Source of the DNA: Nemertoderma westbladi
Taxonomy: Eukaryota; Xenacoelomorpha; Nemertodermatida; Nemertodermatidae
Reading direction: 5' to 3'
Length of the DNA stretch: 64,000 bases
Assembly: GCA_032718475.1 (NCBI GenBank)
Contig: JAUCBJ010008295.1
Location: forward strand, 1-64,000
Shown in pieces: positions 35,121 through 46,600 of this stretch (its first letter is position 1; each line of letters opens with the position of its first letter). Under the pieces are notes generated by a model. That model was not told the origin of the DNA, did no database searches, and saw only the letters and a program-made list of their open reading frames with translations. Position numbers and translations under genes: made by a program.

Positions 35121-37188
35121 GATTCATAGATACAGAGGACATTGATGGGGGTGAGTGGGTTCATAGATATGGAGGACATTGATGGGGGTGAGTGGGTTCA
35201 TAGATATAGAGGACATTGATGGGGGTGAGTGGGTTCATAGATATGGAGGACATTGATGGGGGTGAGTGGGTTCATAGATATAGAGGACATTGATGGGGGT
35301 GAGTGGGTTCATAGATATAGAGGGCATTGATGGGAGTGAGTGGGTTCATAAGGTACAGAGGACATTGATGGAGGTGAGTGGGTTCATAGATATAGAGGAC
35401 ATTGATGGGGGTGAGTGGGTTCATAGTTATAGAGGACATTGATGAAGGTGAGTGGGTTGTGGGTTCAGAGATATAGAGGACATTGATGGGGGTGAGTGGG
35501 TGCAGAGATATAGAGGACATTGATGGGGGTGAGTGGGTGCAGAGATATAGAGGACATTGATGGGGGTGAGTGGGTTCACAGATATAGAGGACATTGATGG
35601 AGGTGAGTGGGTTCACAGATATAGAGGACATTGATGGAGGTGAGTGGGTTCATAGATATAGAGGACATTGATGGAGGTGAGTGGGTTCACAGATATAGAG
35701 GACATTGATGGAGGTGAGTGGGTTGTGGGTTCATAGATATAGAGGACATTGATGGGGGTGAGTGGGTTCATAGATATCGAGGACATTGATGGGGTGAGGG
35801 GGTTCATAAATATAGAGGACATTGATGGGGGTGAGTGGGTTCATAGATATAGAGGACATCGATGGAGGTGAGTGGGTTCATAGATACAGAGGACATTGAT
35901 GGGGGTGAGTGGGTTCATAGATACAGAGGACATTGATGGGGTGAGTGGGTTCATAGATACAGAGGACATTGATGGGGGGGGGGGGGGGTGAGTGGGTTCA
36001 TATATATAGAGGACATTGATGGGGGTGAGTGGGTTCATAGATATAGAGGACATTGATGGAGGTGAGTGGGTTGTGGGTTCAGAGATATAGAGGATATTGA
36101 TGGAGGTGAGTTGGTTCATAGATATAGAGGACATTGATGGAGGTGAGTGGGTTGTGGGTTCAGAGATATAGAGGACATTGATGGAGGTGAGTGGATTGTG
36201 GGTTCATAGATATAGAGGACATTGATTGGGTGAGTGGGTTCATAGATATAGAGGACATTGATGGGGGTGAGTGGGTTCATAGATATAGAGGGCATTGATG
36301 GAGGTGAGTGGATTGTGGGTTCAGAGATATAGAGGACATTGATGGGGTGAGTGGGTTCATAGATATAGAGGACATTGATGGGGGTGAGTGGGTTCATAGA
36401 TATAGAGGACATTGATGGAGGTGAGTGGATTGTGGGTTCATAGATTTAGAGGACATTGGTTGGGGTGAGTGGGTTCATAGATATAGAGGACATTGATGGG
36501 GGTGAGTGGGTTCATAGATATAGAGGACATTGATGGAGGTGAGTGGATTGTGGGTTCATAGATATAGAGGACATTGGTTGGGGTGAGTGGGTTCATAGAT
36601 ATAGAGGACATTGATGGAGGTGAGTGGGTTGTGGGTTCAGAGATATAGAGGACATTGATGGAGGTGAGTGGGTTCATAGATATAGAGGACATTGATTGGG
36701 TGAGTGGGTTCATAGATATAGAGGACATTGATGGGGGTGAGTGGGTTCATAGATATAGAGGACATTGATGGGGTTGAGTGGGTTCATAGATATAGAGGAC
36801 ATTGATGGGGTGAGTGGGTTCATAGATATAGAAGACATTGATGGGGGTGAGTGGGTTCATAGATATAGAGGACATTGATGGGGTGAGTGGGTTCATAGAT
36901 ATAGAAGACATTGATGGGGGTGAGTGGGTTCATAGATATAGAGGACATTGATGGGGGTGAGTGGATTGTGGGTTCAGAGATATAGAGGACATTGATGGGG
37001 TGAGTGGGTTCATAGATATAGAGGACATTGATGGGGTTGAGTGGGTTCATAGATATAGAGGACATTGATGGGGTGAGTGGGTTCATAGATATAGAAGACA
37101 TTGATGGGGGTGAGTGGATTCATAGATATAGAGGACATTGATGGGGGTGAGTGGGTTCATAGATATAGAGGACACTGATGGGGGTGAG
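35121..37188. repeat. 37-bp minisatellite, about 55 units
   Basis: Units GGTTCATAGATATAGAGG + ACATTGATGGGGGTGAGTG run head to tail. 48-bp variants carry an inserted GGGTTGTG or GGATTGTG and there are length changes in the G run (maximum near 35974-35988). Minus-strand frames (MSSISMNPLTPINVLYIYEP) are open because the period is not a multiple of three. Confidence 0.96.
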
Positions 37189-40100
37189 AATCACTTTTAT
37201 TTACACACTCAATCACTTTTATTTACACACTCAATCACTTTTATTTCCACACTCAATCACTTTTATTTACACAGTCAATCACTTTTATTTACACGCTCAA
37301 TCACTTTTATTTACACACTCAATCACTTGTATTTCCACACTCAATCACTTTTATTTACACACTCAATCACTTGTATTTCCACACTCAATCACTTTTATTT
37401 ACACACTCAATTACTTGTATTTCCACACTCAATCACTTTTATTTACACACTCAATCACTTTTATTTACACACTCAATCACTTTTATTTACACACTCAATC
37501 ACTTTTATTTACACACTCAATCACTTTTATTTACACACTCAATCACTTGTATTTACACACTCAATCACTTTTAGTTACACACTCAATCACTTGTATTTCC
37601 ACACTCAATCACTTTTATTTACACACTCAATCACTTGTATTTACACACTCAATCACTTGTATTTCCACACTCAATCACTTTTATTTACATACTCAATCAC
37701 TTTTATTTACACACTCAATCACTTTTATTTACACAGTCAATCACTTTTATTTACACACTCAATCACTTTTATTTACACACTCAATCACTTGTATTTCCAC
37801 ACTCAATCACTTTTATTTACACACTCAATCACTTTTATTTACACACTCAATCACTTTTATTTACACACTCAATCACTTGTATTTCCACACTCAATCACTT
37901 TTATTTACACACTCAATCACTTGTATTTCCACACTCAATCACTTTTATTTACACACTCAATCACTTTTATTTACACACTCAATCACTTTTATTTACACAC
38001 TCAATCACATTTATTTACACACTCAATCACTTGTATTTCCACACTCAATCACTTGTATTTCCACACTCAATCACTTTTATTTACACAGTCAATCACTTTT
38101 ATTTACACACTGAATCAGTTGTATTTCCACACTCAATCACTTTTATTTACATACTCAATCACTTTTATTTACACACTCAATCACTTTTATTTACACACTC
38201 AATCACTTGTATTTCCACACTCAATTACTTTTATTTACACACTCAATCACTTTTATTTACACACTCAATCACTTTTATTTACACACTCAATCACTTTTAT
38301 TTACACACTCAATCACTTTTATTTACACACTCAATCACTTTTATTTACACACTCAATCACTTGTATTTACACACTCAATCACTTTTAGTTACACACTCAA
38401 TCACTTGTATTTCCACACTCAATCACTTTTATTTACACACTCAATCACTTGTATTTACACACTCAATCACTTGTATTTCCACACTCAATCACTTTTATTT
38501 ACATACTCAATCACTTTTATTTACACACTCAATCACTTTTATTTACACAGTCAATCACTTTTATTTACACACTCAATCACTTTTATTTACACACTCAATC
38601 ACTTGTATTTCCACACTCAATCACTTTTATTTACACACTCAATCACTTTTATTTACACACTCAATCACTTGTATTTCCACACTCAATCACTTTTATTTAC
38701 ACACTCAATCACTTGTATTTCCACACTCAATCACTTTTATTTACACACTCAATCACTTTTATTTACACACTCAATCACTTTTATTTACACACTCAATCAC
38801 ATTTATTTACACACTCAATCACTTGTATTTCCACACTCAATCACTTGTATTTCCACACTCAATCACTTTTATTTACACAGTCAATCACTTTTATTTACAC
38901 ACTCAATCAGTTGTATTTCCACACTCAATCACTTTTATTTACATACTCAATCACTTTTATTTACACACTCAATCACTTTTATTTACACACTCAATCACTT
39001 GTATTTCCACACTCAATCACTTTTATTTACACACTCAATCACTTTTATTTACACACTCAATCACTTTTATTTACACACTCAATCACTTTTATTTACACAC
39101 TCAATCACTTGTATTTCCACACTCAATCACTTTTATTTACACACTCAATCACTTTTATTTACGCACTCAATCACTTGTATTTCCACACTCAATCACTTTT
39201 ATTTACACACTCAATCACATTTATTTACACACTCAATCACTTGTATTTCCACACTCAATCACTTTTATTTACACACTCAATTACTTGTATTTCCACACTC
39301 AATCACTTTTATTTACACACTCAATCACTTTTATTTACACACTCAATCACTTTTATTTACACACTCAATCACTTTTATTTACACACTCAATCACTTTTAT
39401 TTACACACCCAATCACTTGTATTTCCACACTCAATCACTTTTATTTACACACTCAATCACTTTTATTTACACACTCAATCACTTTTAGTTACACACTCAA
39501 TCACTTGTATTTCTACACTCAATCACTTTTATTTACACACTCAATCACTTGTATTTACACACTCAATCACTTGTATTTCCACACTCAATCACTTTTATTT
39601 ACATACTCAATCACTTTTATTTACACACTCAATCACTTTTATTTACACAGTCAATCACTTTTATTTACACACTCAATCACTTTTATTTACACACTCAATC
39701 ACTTGTATTTCCACACTCAATCACTTTTATTTACACACTCAATCACTTTTATTTACACACTCAATCACTTTTATTTACACACTCAATCACTTGTATTTCC
39801 ACACTCAATCACTTTTATTTACACACTCAATCACTTGTATTTCCACACTCAATCACTTTTATTTACACACTCAATCACTTTTATTTACACACTCAAATCA
39901 CTTTTATTTACACACTCAATCACATTTATTTACACACTCAATCACTTGTATTTCCACACTCAATCACTTGTATTTCCACACTCAATCACTTTTATTTACA
40001 CAGTCAATCACTTTTATTTACACACTCAATCACTTGTATTTCCACACTCAATCACTTTTATTTACATACTCAATCACTTTTATTTACACACTCAATCACT

Positions 40101-40224
40101 TTTATTTACACACTCAATCACTTGTATTTCCACACTCAATCACTTTTATTTACACACTCATTCACTTTTATTTACACACTCAATCACTTTTATTTACACA
40201 CTCAATCACTTTTATTTACACACT
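37189..40224. repeat. 22-bp minisatellite, left part (138 units)
   Basis: Units CAATCACTTTTATTT+ACACACT; 3036 bp is exactly 138 periods. Variants (acttgtatttcc, acatttatttac, acagtcaatc, acatactcaatc) recur in the same order at about 38021, 38811 and 39941, showing higher-order duplication in multiples of 22 bp. It directly abuts the 37-bp array. BEL/Pao copy 3 is inserted at its right end, and the array continues at 56717. Confidence 0.97.
40220..40224. other. Target-site duplication, left copy (acact)
   Basis: Five bases immediately before the 5' LTR, identical to 56717-56721 after the 3' LTR. Since acact is part of the 22-bp unit, the match also fits a precise insertion into the array. 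Confidence 0.85.
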
Positions 40225-41447
40225 TGTAAAAGCCTTTGCTGAATTGCCCCGTTATTTTTATTATCTTTTACATTAAAATACTCTGTAGTTGATTTAATAG
40301 GTGTAAGAGACCGTATTATTGCTGTATCGGTGTTTTTTAGAGGATCTAAGACCTATTTCCTCCGTATGTGTACTGTGAAAGGCATAGTTGATGATTCTAT
40401 GGCAATTCCATGACGCAAAGGGTGATAGCTACTCTTGAACAGTAGTTACTATGACTACGGTTAACAGCTGATATTCATACGTGTTGATTTTCTTTGTTCT
40501 ACGGCGTCTCTCAGTTCAGTCAGCCAATCAGAGCATTTTTATGGCTCTTGTAGAGAAATTTCCTAGAAATCACGTAATGCTTTATGGGCAGTGTTGACAT
40601 TCTGTCCTGAGCCAGGAGAGAGCGGCTTGGAAATATTTTGTGCTTTTCTGTTTTAGCTTAACACTAGTAGGCTTAATTATAAGGACATATATCCGTTATC
40701 AAACTAATGAACTAAACACACAACACTTAATATCTTACTGACACTGCTTACTGTGTAACACTGTGCATACTTTATATTGTTATACTGCTATTTACTGTCG
40801 GTCCTTCATAATATGGTTGATGAATTATTATATTTGGAATAACGATAAATAACCCCGAAACCCAATATTCTTGATATACCGAAGGTAAGAGAGAAAGGTT
40901 ACATATAACGATTGTGACTTATGTTAAAGTGGTTTGAAGTGAATCTAATGTTATTTGATAGACCCTACATGAGTCAGTCTGTGTTCCTTTTATATGTGAC
41001 TAAAATCAGTGAAGATCGGCAGATTAGTGTGCAGTATTGTGCAGCATTGTGTATGAGTGAGACTGATAACGAAGCATTTCCTAAAGAATGCGCCATATAT
41101 GTGAATTATAACTAAGCCATATCGTTGTGAGTAGTTTAAGTCATAACTCTGTTTTTATAGATAGAGCGCCACGTCCTAAAGGAACTGTTAATACTTCCCG
41201 AAGGTGAATAATATTGTCAGAGATTATATAATACTGTCAGTCGAATAATACATTAGGCTTACATAGCAATAAGATTAAGCCGTCGAACCCAATCTCCCGG
41301 GTATATCCAGCGGGTGAATGATCGCGCACAGATTGGTTTCGACTAGTGTAGTGAATTAAATACTTGTCATAGGTTAAAAGTGATTTATTATCTAGAAGAC
41401 ATCCTAATTTGGCGGGTTAAACTGCCAAAGGTCTGAAAGCGCGAACA
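40225..41447 (+). repeat. 5' LTR of BEL/Pao copy 3
   Basis: 1223 bp, TGTAAAAGCC...GCGCGAACA. Compared with the 3' LTR I see two substitutions (gcttact/gcatact near 40749; ggttaaa/ggctaaa near 41371), so insertion is very recent. Confidence 0.96.
40921..41115 (+). CDS. Small LTR-encoded ORF (64 aa), copy 3 5' LTR
   Basis: ATG-started frame MLKWFEVNLMLFDRPYMSQS to ECAIYVNYN, identical in the 3' LTR (56190-56384) and conserved with substitutions in copy 2. Cys, Tyr and Phe are frequent; no known domain. Whether it is translated is unknown. Confidence 0.3.
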   Translation: MLKWFEVNLMLFDRPYMSQSVFLLYVTKISEDRQISVQYCAALCMSETDNEAFPKECAIYVNYN

Positions 41448-41819
41448 ATAACGGATATCTGCTTCTTTATTGCAGTAAGCAATAAAGTTGAAAGTACCGG
41501 TCAACCGGTAAACCTGAACGGTACATCTGTAGGTCAGTAGGCCCAACTGCCAGAACCGGTACTGCTGTAGGCCCGTAGGTCCAACTGCCAGAACCGGTAC
41601 TTCTGCAGGTCCGTAGGCCCAACTGTCCTAATCGGTACTTCCCGTATAAGTACATTAGTATTATTCGATTTGATTGTTGCATACCGGTAGGCTGTTTAAG
41701 AGATTAGGGACTGTACACCCCTTGTTTCTTTTGGAGCTTACTCATTTCTGTCAGTTTTATTTATTTGTAGGCCAGTATTGAACAGAAGGCGTGTAAGCCT
41801 GATCAGATTGTACAGACAA

Positions 41820-42390
41820 TTTGTAGGGTGGATAGTTGTCTGATTGCTGTTAAGTCTGAACGGATTGCAGTGTGTGTAGATCACCTGTCCGATAAAGAAC
41901 GGTTAGGAAGTAGGGGCAGCCAATGCTGTAAGGTAAACCCCCAACTAAAGAATAAGTCGTACTACTGGGTTAGAACGCATACTACCTAATCATTTCGGAG
42001 TCTGCATGTCCTGTAGTTTATTTAGGCTTGAGAGTAGTCTGCCATCGTTTAGTCTGTACTTTGTTTGTGTAAGTCTGTACAGGTAGCGTATAATATTTAT
42101 TTATATAATTTGTAGGCTGGATAGTTGTCTGGCTGTTATTAGGTCTGAACGGATTGCAGTGTGTGTAGAGCCTCTGTCCGATAAAGAACGGTTAGGAAGT
42201 AGGGGCAGCCAATGCTGTAAGGTAAACCCCCAACTAAAGAATAAGTCGTACTACTGGGTTAGAACGCATACTACCTAATCATTTCGGAGTCTGCATGTCC
42301 TGTAGTTTATTTGGGCTTGATAGTAGCCTGTCAGTATTTGGTCTGCATTTTGTTTGAGTGGTTTGTACGCGTAGCGTAATATTTATTATT
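41820..42390 (+). repeat. 289-bp direct duplication in the leader
   Basis: Unit A is 41820-42108 and unit B is 42109-42390. Their central 135 bp (41888 and 42177 onward, beginning TCCGATAAAGAACGG) are identical. The same duplication occurs in copies 1 and 2. Confidence 0.9.
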
Positions 42391-43299
42391 CAGAGTTTAT
42401 GCGATTATTCGCAACATTCATATCCCCAAGTTTGTTCCTACAATAATTGTGTTTGTTATACATACCGCTATAGTTAAATTAACCCCGGTACTACACGGGC
42501 TGCTTGGCGTAGGTAAAGACTGGTGATTTTGTGCACCGGTCACTCCAGCAGATGCCGTGGTTCTTTTAACTGTTCAAGTATATTTAACTACTGATTATAT
42601 GTTGTACAAGTACTCGTACCTAATTTAGGGTTTAGTGTACAGTGCTTTCCGAAAGTAATTAGTGTAGACATTATATTTGTGTTGTAAAGTGGTTAATAGG
42701 CACGTTCGATTAGCTCTATTAACTTCTAGGTAGGAACACTCCGTGATACATAACGTAGTACCTATAGCGATACGGCTATAGGTCGTCAGGCGGTGGTATT
42801 TTCCTATCTGGACAACGCAGTGTATTTACTACTACGTATTATTTTCAAATACCGCAGTACCCTGTCCGTTGTAATAACCAGAATTCTAACCCTTTGTTAG
42901 GCTGGTTTGTAGACTTCTTGTAAAATTACCCTAAAAATTTCGTATTTGTGTTTTTTGTAAATTTTTGTGTTTATTTAGAGATTGTAATCTCACCCGAATT
43001 GTACGTAATTTGTAGTATTAAGTAACTTAGGTAAATTAGCATTATTTGTTTTAGTGTCCTATAAGTAACACTTCACTAAAAGCGCACCGCTTTGTGTAGT
43101 GATTACTCCCCAGAAATAATAACACCCCATTAAAACGGGAATATATTTATTATAAATCAAATCTAACGATTTATAAATAGTAGGCCTACCATACAACCAT
43201 TAGGTCTCAATATCAGTTGGACTACTGCTCAAATAACGGTAATAAAGTAAGTAAAGTAACCAAGTAACCCTAAAATTCAGAAATTCAATTATTAAAAAT

Positions 43300-43560
43300 A
43301 ATTGATATACCGGTATTTACGATAGGCCTATTATCTTTATTTCTATAAATTTCGGCTGAAATTATACCGGTACTTGTAATTAATTCTAGTCCAGAATTAT
43401 ATATACTACAAACTGTAAGCTGTATACCGGTATTCCCGATAGGCCTATTATATATTTATATATATTTGTGCTAAAATTATACCGGTATTCTGTGATAAAC
43501 CTAGTCTGTAATAATACTTATATAGTTATATATACTATAAGCATACCGGTATTCTAATAT
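43300..43560 (+). promoter_or_regulatory. Five iterated TACCGGTA palindromes upstream of gag
   Basis: ACCGGT occurs at 43309, 43366, 43426, 43481 and 43545, spaced 57, 60, 55 and 64 bp, within diverged units that also share AGGCCTATTAT and TATATA tracts. The same number and spacing occur in copies 1 and 2. It ends about 130 bp before the gag ATG, so it may bind a protein or structure the RNA; this is inference. Confidence 0.5.
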
Positions 43561-43687
43561 ATTATATATATCACGCTACACTGAGTAGCAGTATCGGTAA
43601 TTAATTACTAGGCTAGCAGTTAATACTGAGTTACTAGACTTGCTCAGACTGTAATATAGCAGTAGGCATTCAACTGTACACATAAAC

Positions 43688-46600
43688 ATGTCTGATACTA
43701 AGCAGAACCTGTCAGACAGTTTATTAGATGTAACTATCTGCGACTCAGATAGAGACGTAGAACCGTCTGGTCGTAAGTTCAGTTCACCTCCCACTGTGAG
43801 GAAGGTCACCCCTCCAGGAGTAATAAGAGAACCTAGGCTGGTCCAACATCGTAGGTCTATCATAGGCACGCGAGCTCAGGTCAAGCGGAACCAAGAAGCA
43901 GCGGAACAGCGACAACCCGCGAGCCAAGAACTTATTTCTCAGCGGCCCGACAGCTCCAGTAGTGAAGATACTGCAGAACTGACACCCGAGCGCGGAGCAA
44001 GGATGACGGATGAGGCTTATTCAGATCCCCTTCTCATCCTTCCTGCAGCCGTACTCACTAGGTTATTGATCGCTGTGGAAGAACACCAGATCGATTGGGC
44101 GAGAAGCCAGCGTTCAACTAGAGATAGTTATGCTGGATACACAAGGGAAGAACTGAAGTCCATGGTCGAGTCACAATGGAACTTCCCCGGACCCGGACTC
44201 CCGTTTGATTTATCAGAAGCTGCCTGGGAAGACATACACCGGATGGGAGTAGCCAAGGAAACCATCGATCCAGCTGTGTGGAAGAGGTCCGCAGCCAGAT
44301 ACGCACAGGGATTCTTCAGCTCTATGGAGCGAGTAAAAGGACAACTGTTTCAACAACCACAAGGACCTCAAGAGCAGGGACAACTGCTTTATCAAGTTAG
44401 AGAAAGAATTCTGCGAATCAGGCTAATCTTATCAGCCTTTGAGGAGGCTTCTAAACGAAGACAAGACACGTCGTTGCAAGTTGCCGTAAAGACTTGGTTT
44501 CAACGGGTGAGTCTCCAGGTTCAAGGAACAGCTCAGTGGAAAGCTCAGCTGGAGGAGCGATCAACCCATGGAGAATCAACAGACGCTACTTTTTCCCAAG
44601 TGGAAAGTGAAGCGACGGCAGAGAAACCACATAAGAGGGATGCCATTGACATCTATCTGTCAGACTATCAACGTTTTTTAGGTGATGACGAGTTGAGGAG
44701 AAGGTTAGAGGGACTTAGCCCTAATAGTGAAGGAACCAAGCTTGTGTTGGATGCCATCGATGTGGAAATGAGGGCTGCGAATCAGGCTAAATTTGATGAA
44801 CAACTCCGCATCACACGAGTCCAAGAAGAACAAGTAAAGAAAAAACGTATAGAAGACAGAAAGAAAGCAGCAGTGGTAGCTGCAGAAGCAGAAAGAAAAG
44901 CGGCAGCGGCAGAGGCAGCGGCAGAGGCAAAAGTGGCAGAAGCAGAACGGAACGCGGCTGAAGAAATCACCCAATTAGAATTGGAAAACATTCAGGAGAA
45001 TCAAGACTGCATAAATAAACAGTTAACAGCTAGTAATATGCAGATGATGAATCGATCTACTCCCAAAAGACAGGGATATACATCATCTGAAGAAGGCGAT
45101 ACCACCGATACTGAAGGCAAAGGAAATAGATCTCGTCTAAGCAGACGTAAAAGAACATTCCACCGTCAGAAATTGCCTGATTTGCCTCCAGCTGTTAGAA
45201 GGCAACTTAATAACACCAACTTAGGTAGTACAGAGCCCACAGACCAAATAATTAAAATAGAAAGACTCCCTACTATAGTAGATGAGCCTGAAATAATTAG
45301 GCCTGTTCTTGAAATCACCCCTTCTGTGATAGACACACCTGTACTCCCTGAACCTACCTCTCAATTCCCGTTGCACAGCACTAAGCTACCTGTGCCCAGT
45401 AGAACAGCCCATGAGACAGTTCATGCTCTGGACTCCGAGCGGAATGTTCATGATTTGTCGCCTGTTGTCCCTCGTCCGCCCGCTACAACGTTGGCGGATC
45501 CCGTTTCGGCGGTTGATTGGGTGGACGAGAGACGGCGGGGGATGGACATTCTCCTCGGAAAGATGGAGGAGAATCAAAGGCGCTCCTCCCAACAGGTCCG
45601 AGAGTTAGAAGGGACTGTTCAACAGTTAAAGGGAACCGTAAAGGAAAGTAGGTTAGAGTTGCAGGAAGTGCAGCAAAATATCGCGTTGGAACGCGATAAA
45701 TTAGTAAATTTACAAAAGGGTATACTACCACCCCTTGTAACAATGTGTCAACCTGTTAGGTCTGAAGTATCTCATGCGCAAGGTGTGGAGCCTACACGCA
45801 TCTATACTGCTAGCGAAGTAGAAACTCCTATAGTGAACCCTATTAAGGGTAATTATAGACCTGTTGATAATGATATTCCATATAGAACGGATCATAATCC
45901 GAGAAATTTATATACCGATAACTCGATATTAAATAACACGATGGCCCAAGAAAGTTTTACGCGTCAAATGGCTAGAACCGAAGCCCGGCAAGCGGTAAAG
46001 GTGGGAGAGATCGTCAAGTTCAATGGAGATGAGATGAAATGGTTACCTTTTAATGAATATTACAAAGATAACATACAGAACTCTGTACTATCTAATGGAG
46101 AAAAACTTAGATACCTCATCGAGTGCTTGGAAGGATCTCCCAAGTTAATGGCGTTAAAGTTTATTGGACATCCAGACGGATTAAGACAAGTTTGGGATAC
46201 ACTAAACATCAGGTATGGTAATAGGAATAACATCGCTGGGTATTTGTATGCAAAGTTGGTAGCGCCCCGAAAGTTTATTAGCAGCGGGATTATCGAGTTT
46301 TCCGATGAGATCCAGGAGATCTGCAGACAATTAGATTGGCTAGGTAAGTCTCATGAGTATCAGAACACTATGGTTATTAGAGCAGTAGCTTCTACTTTAC
46401 CGAAGGGTGGAGTAGGCACACGCTGGGATAAGAAAGTGTTATATATGATGGAACAACAACGACGAGACCCTACCATGGCTGATCTCATGTCATTCCTAGA
46501 TGGAGAAGTGAAATTACAGCTCCTGAAACTGTCCAGAGAGAAGACACCGGATAACAAGGTAAGTGAAAAACCCGTCTCTAGGAGAAAGGTAACACCAGTG

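Larger units (their letters stand above)
41448..43687 (+). other. 5' leader of BEL/Pao copy 3
   Basis: 2.24 kb without a long frame. The sequence next to the LTR (ataacggatatctg) lacks the usual TGG start of a tRNA primer site; a short inverted repeat attgcagtaagcaat lies about 20 bp in. At 41500-41650 three roughly 60-bp units with CCAACTGCCAGAACCGGTAC occur. Two larger repeat systems are listed separately. Confidence 0.8.

Noticed and set aside
35272-37101. Minus-strand frames MSSISMNPLTPINVLYIYEP in the 37-bp array
   Set aside because: By-products of a 37-bp repeat, overlapping in several phases; no conserved start or end.
37138-40276. Very long plus-strand open frames (up to 689 codons) with SITFIYTLNHFYLHTQ repeats
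   Set aside because: They follow from a stop-free 22-bp unit read in three phases; all three frames are open at once and no non-repeat domain is attached.
41448-41465. Standard tRNA primer binding site next to the 5' LTR
   Set aside because: The sequence does not begin with TGG and matches no tRNA 3' end I know; copies 1 and 2 also lack it. The LTR edge itself is fixed by the target duplication.
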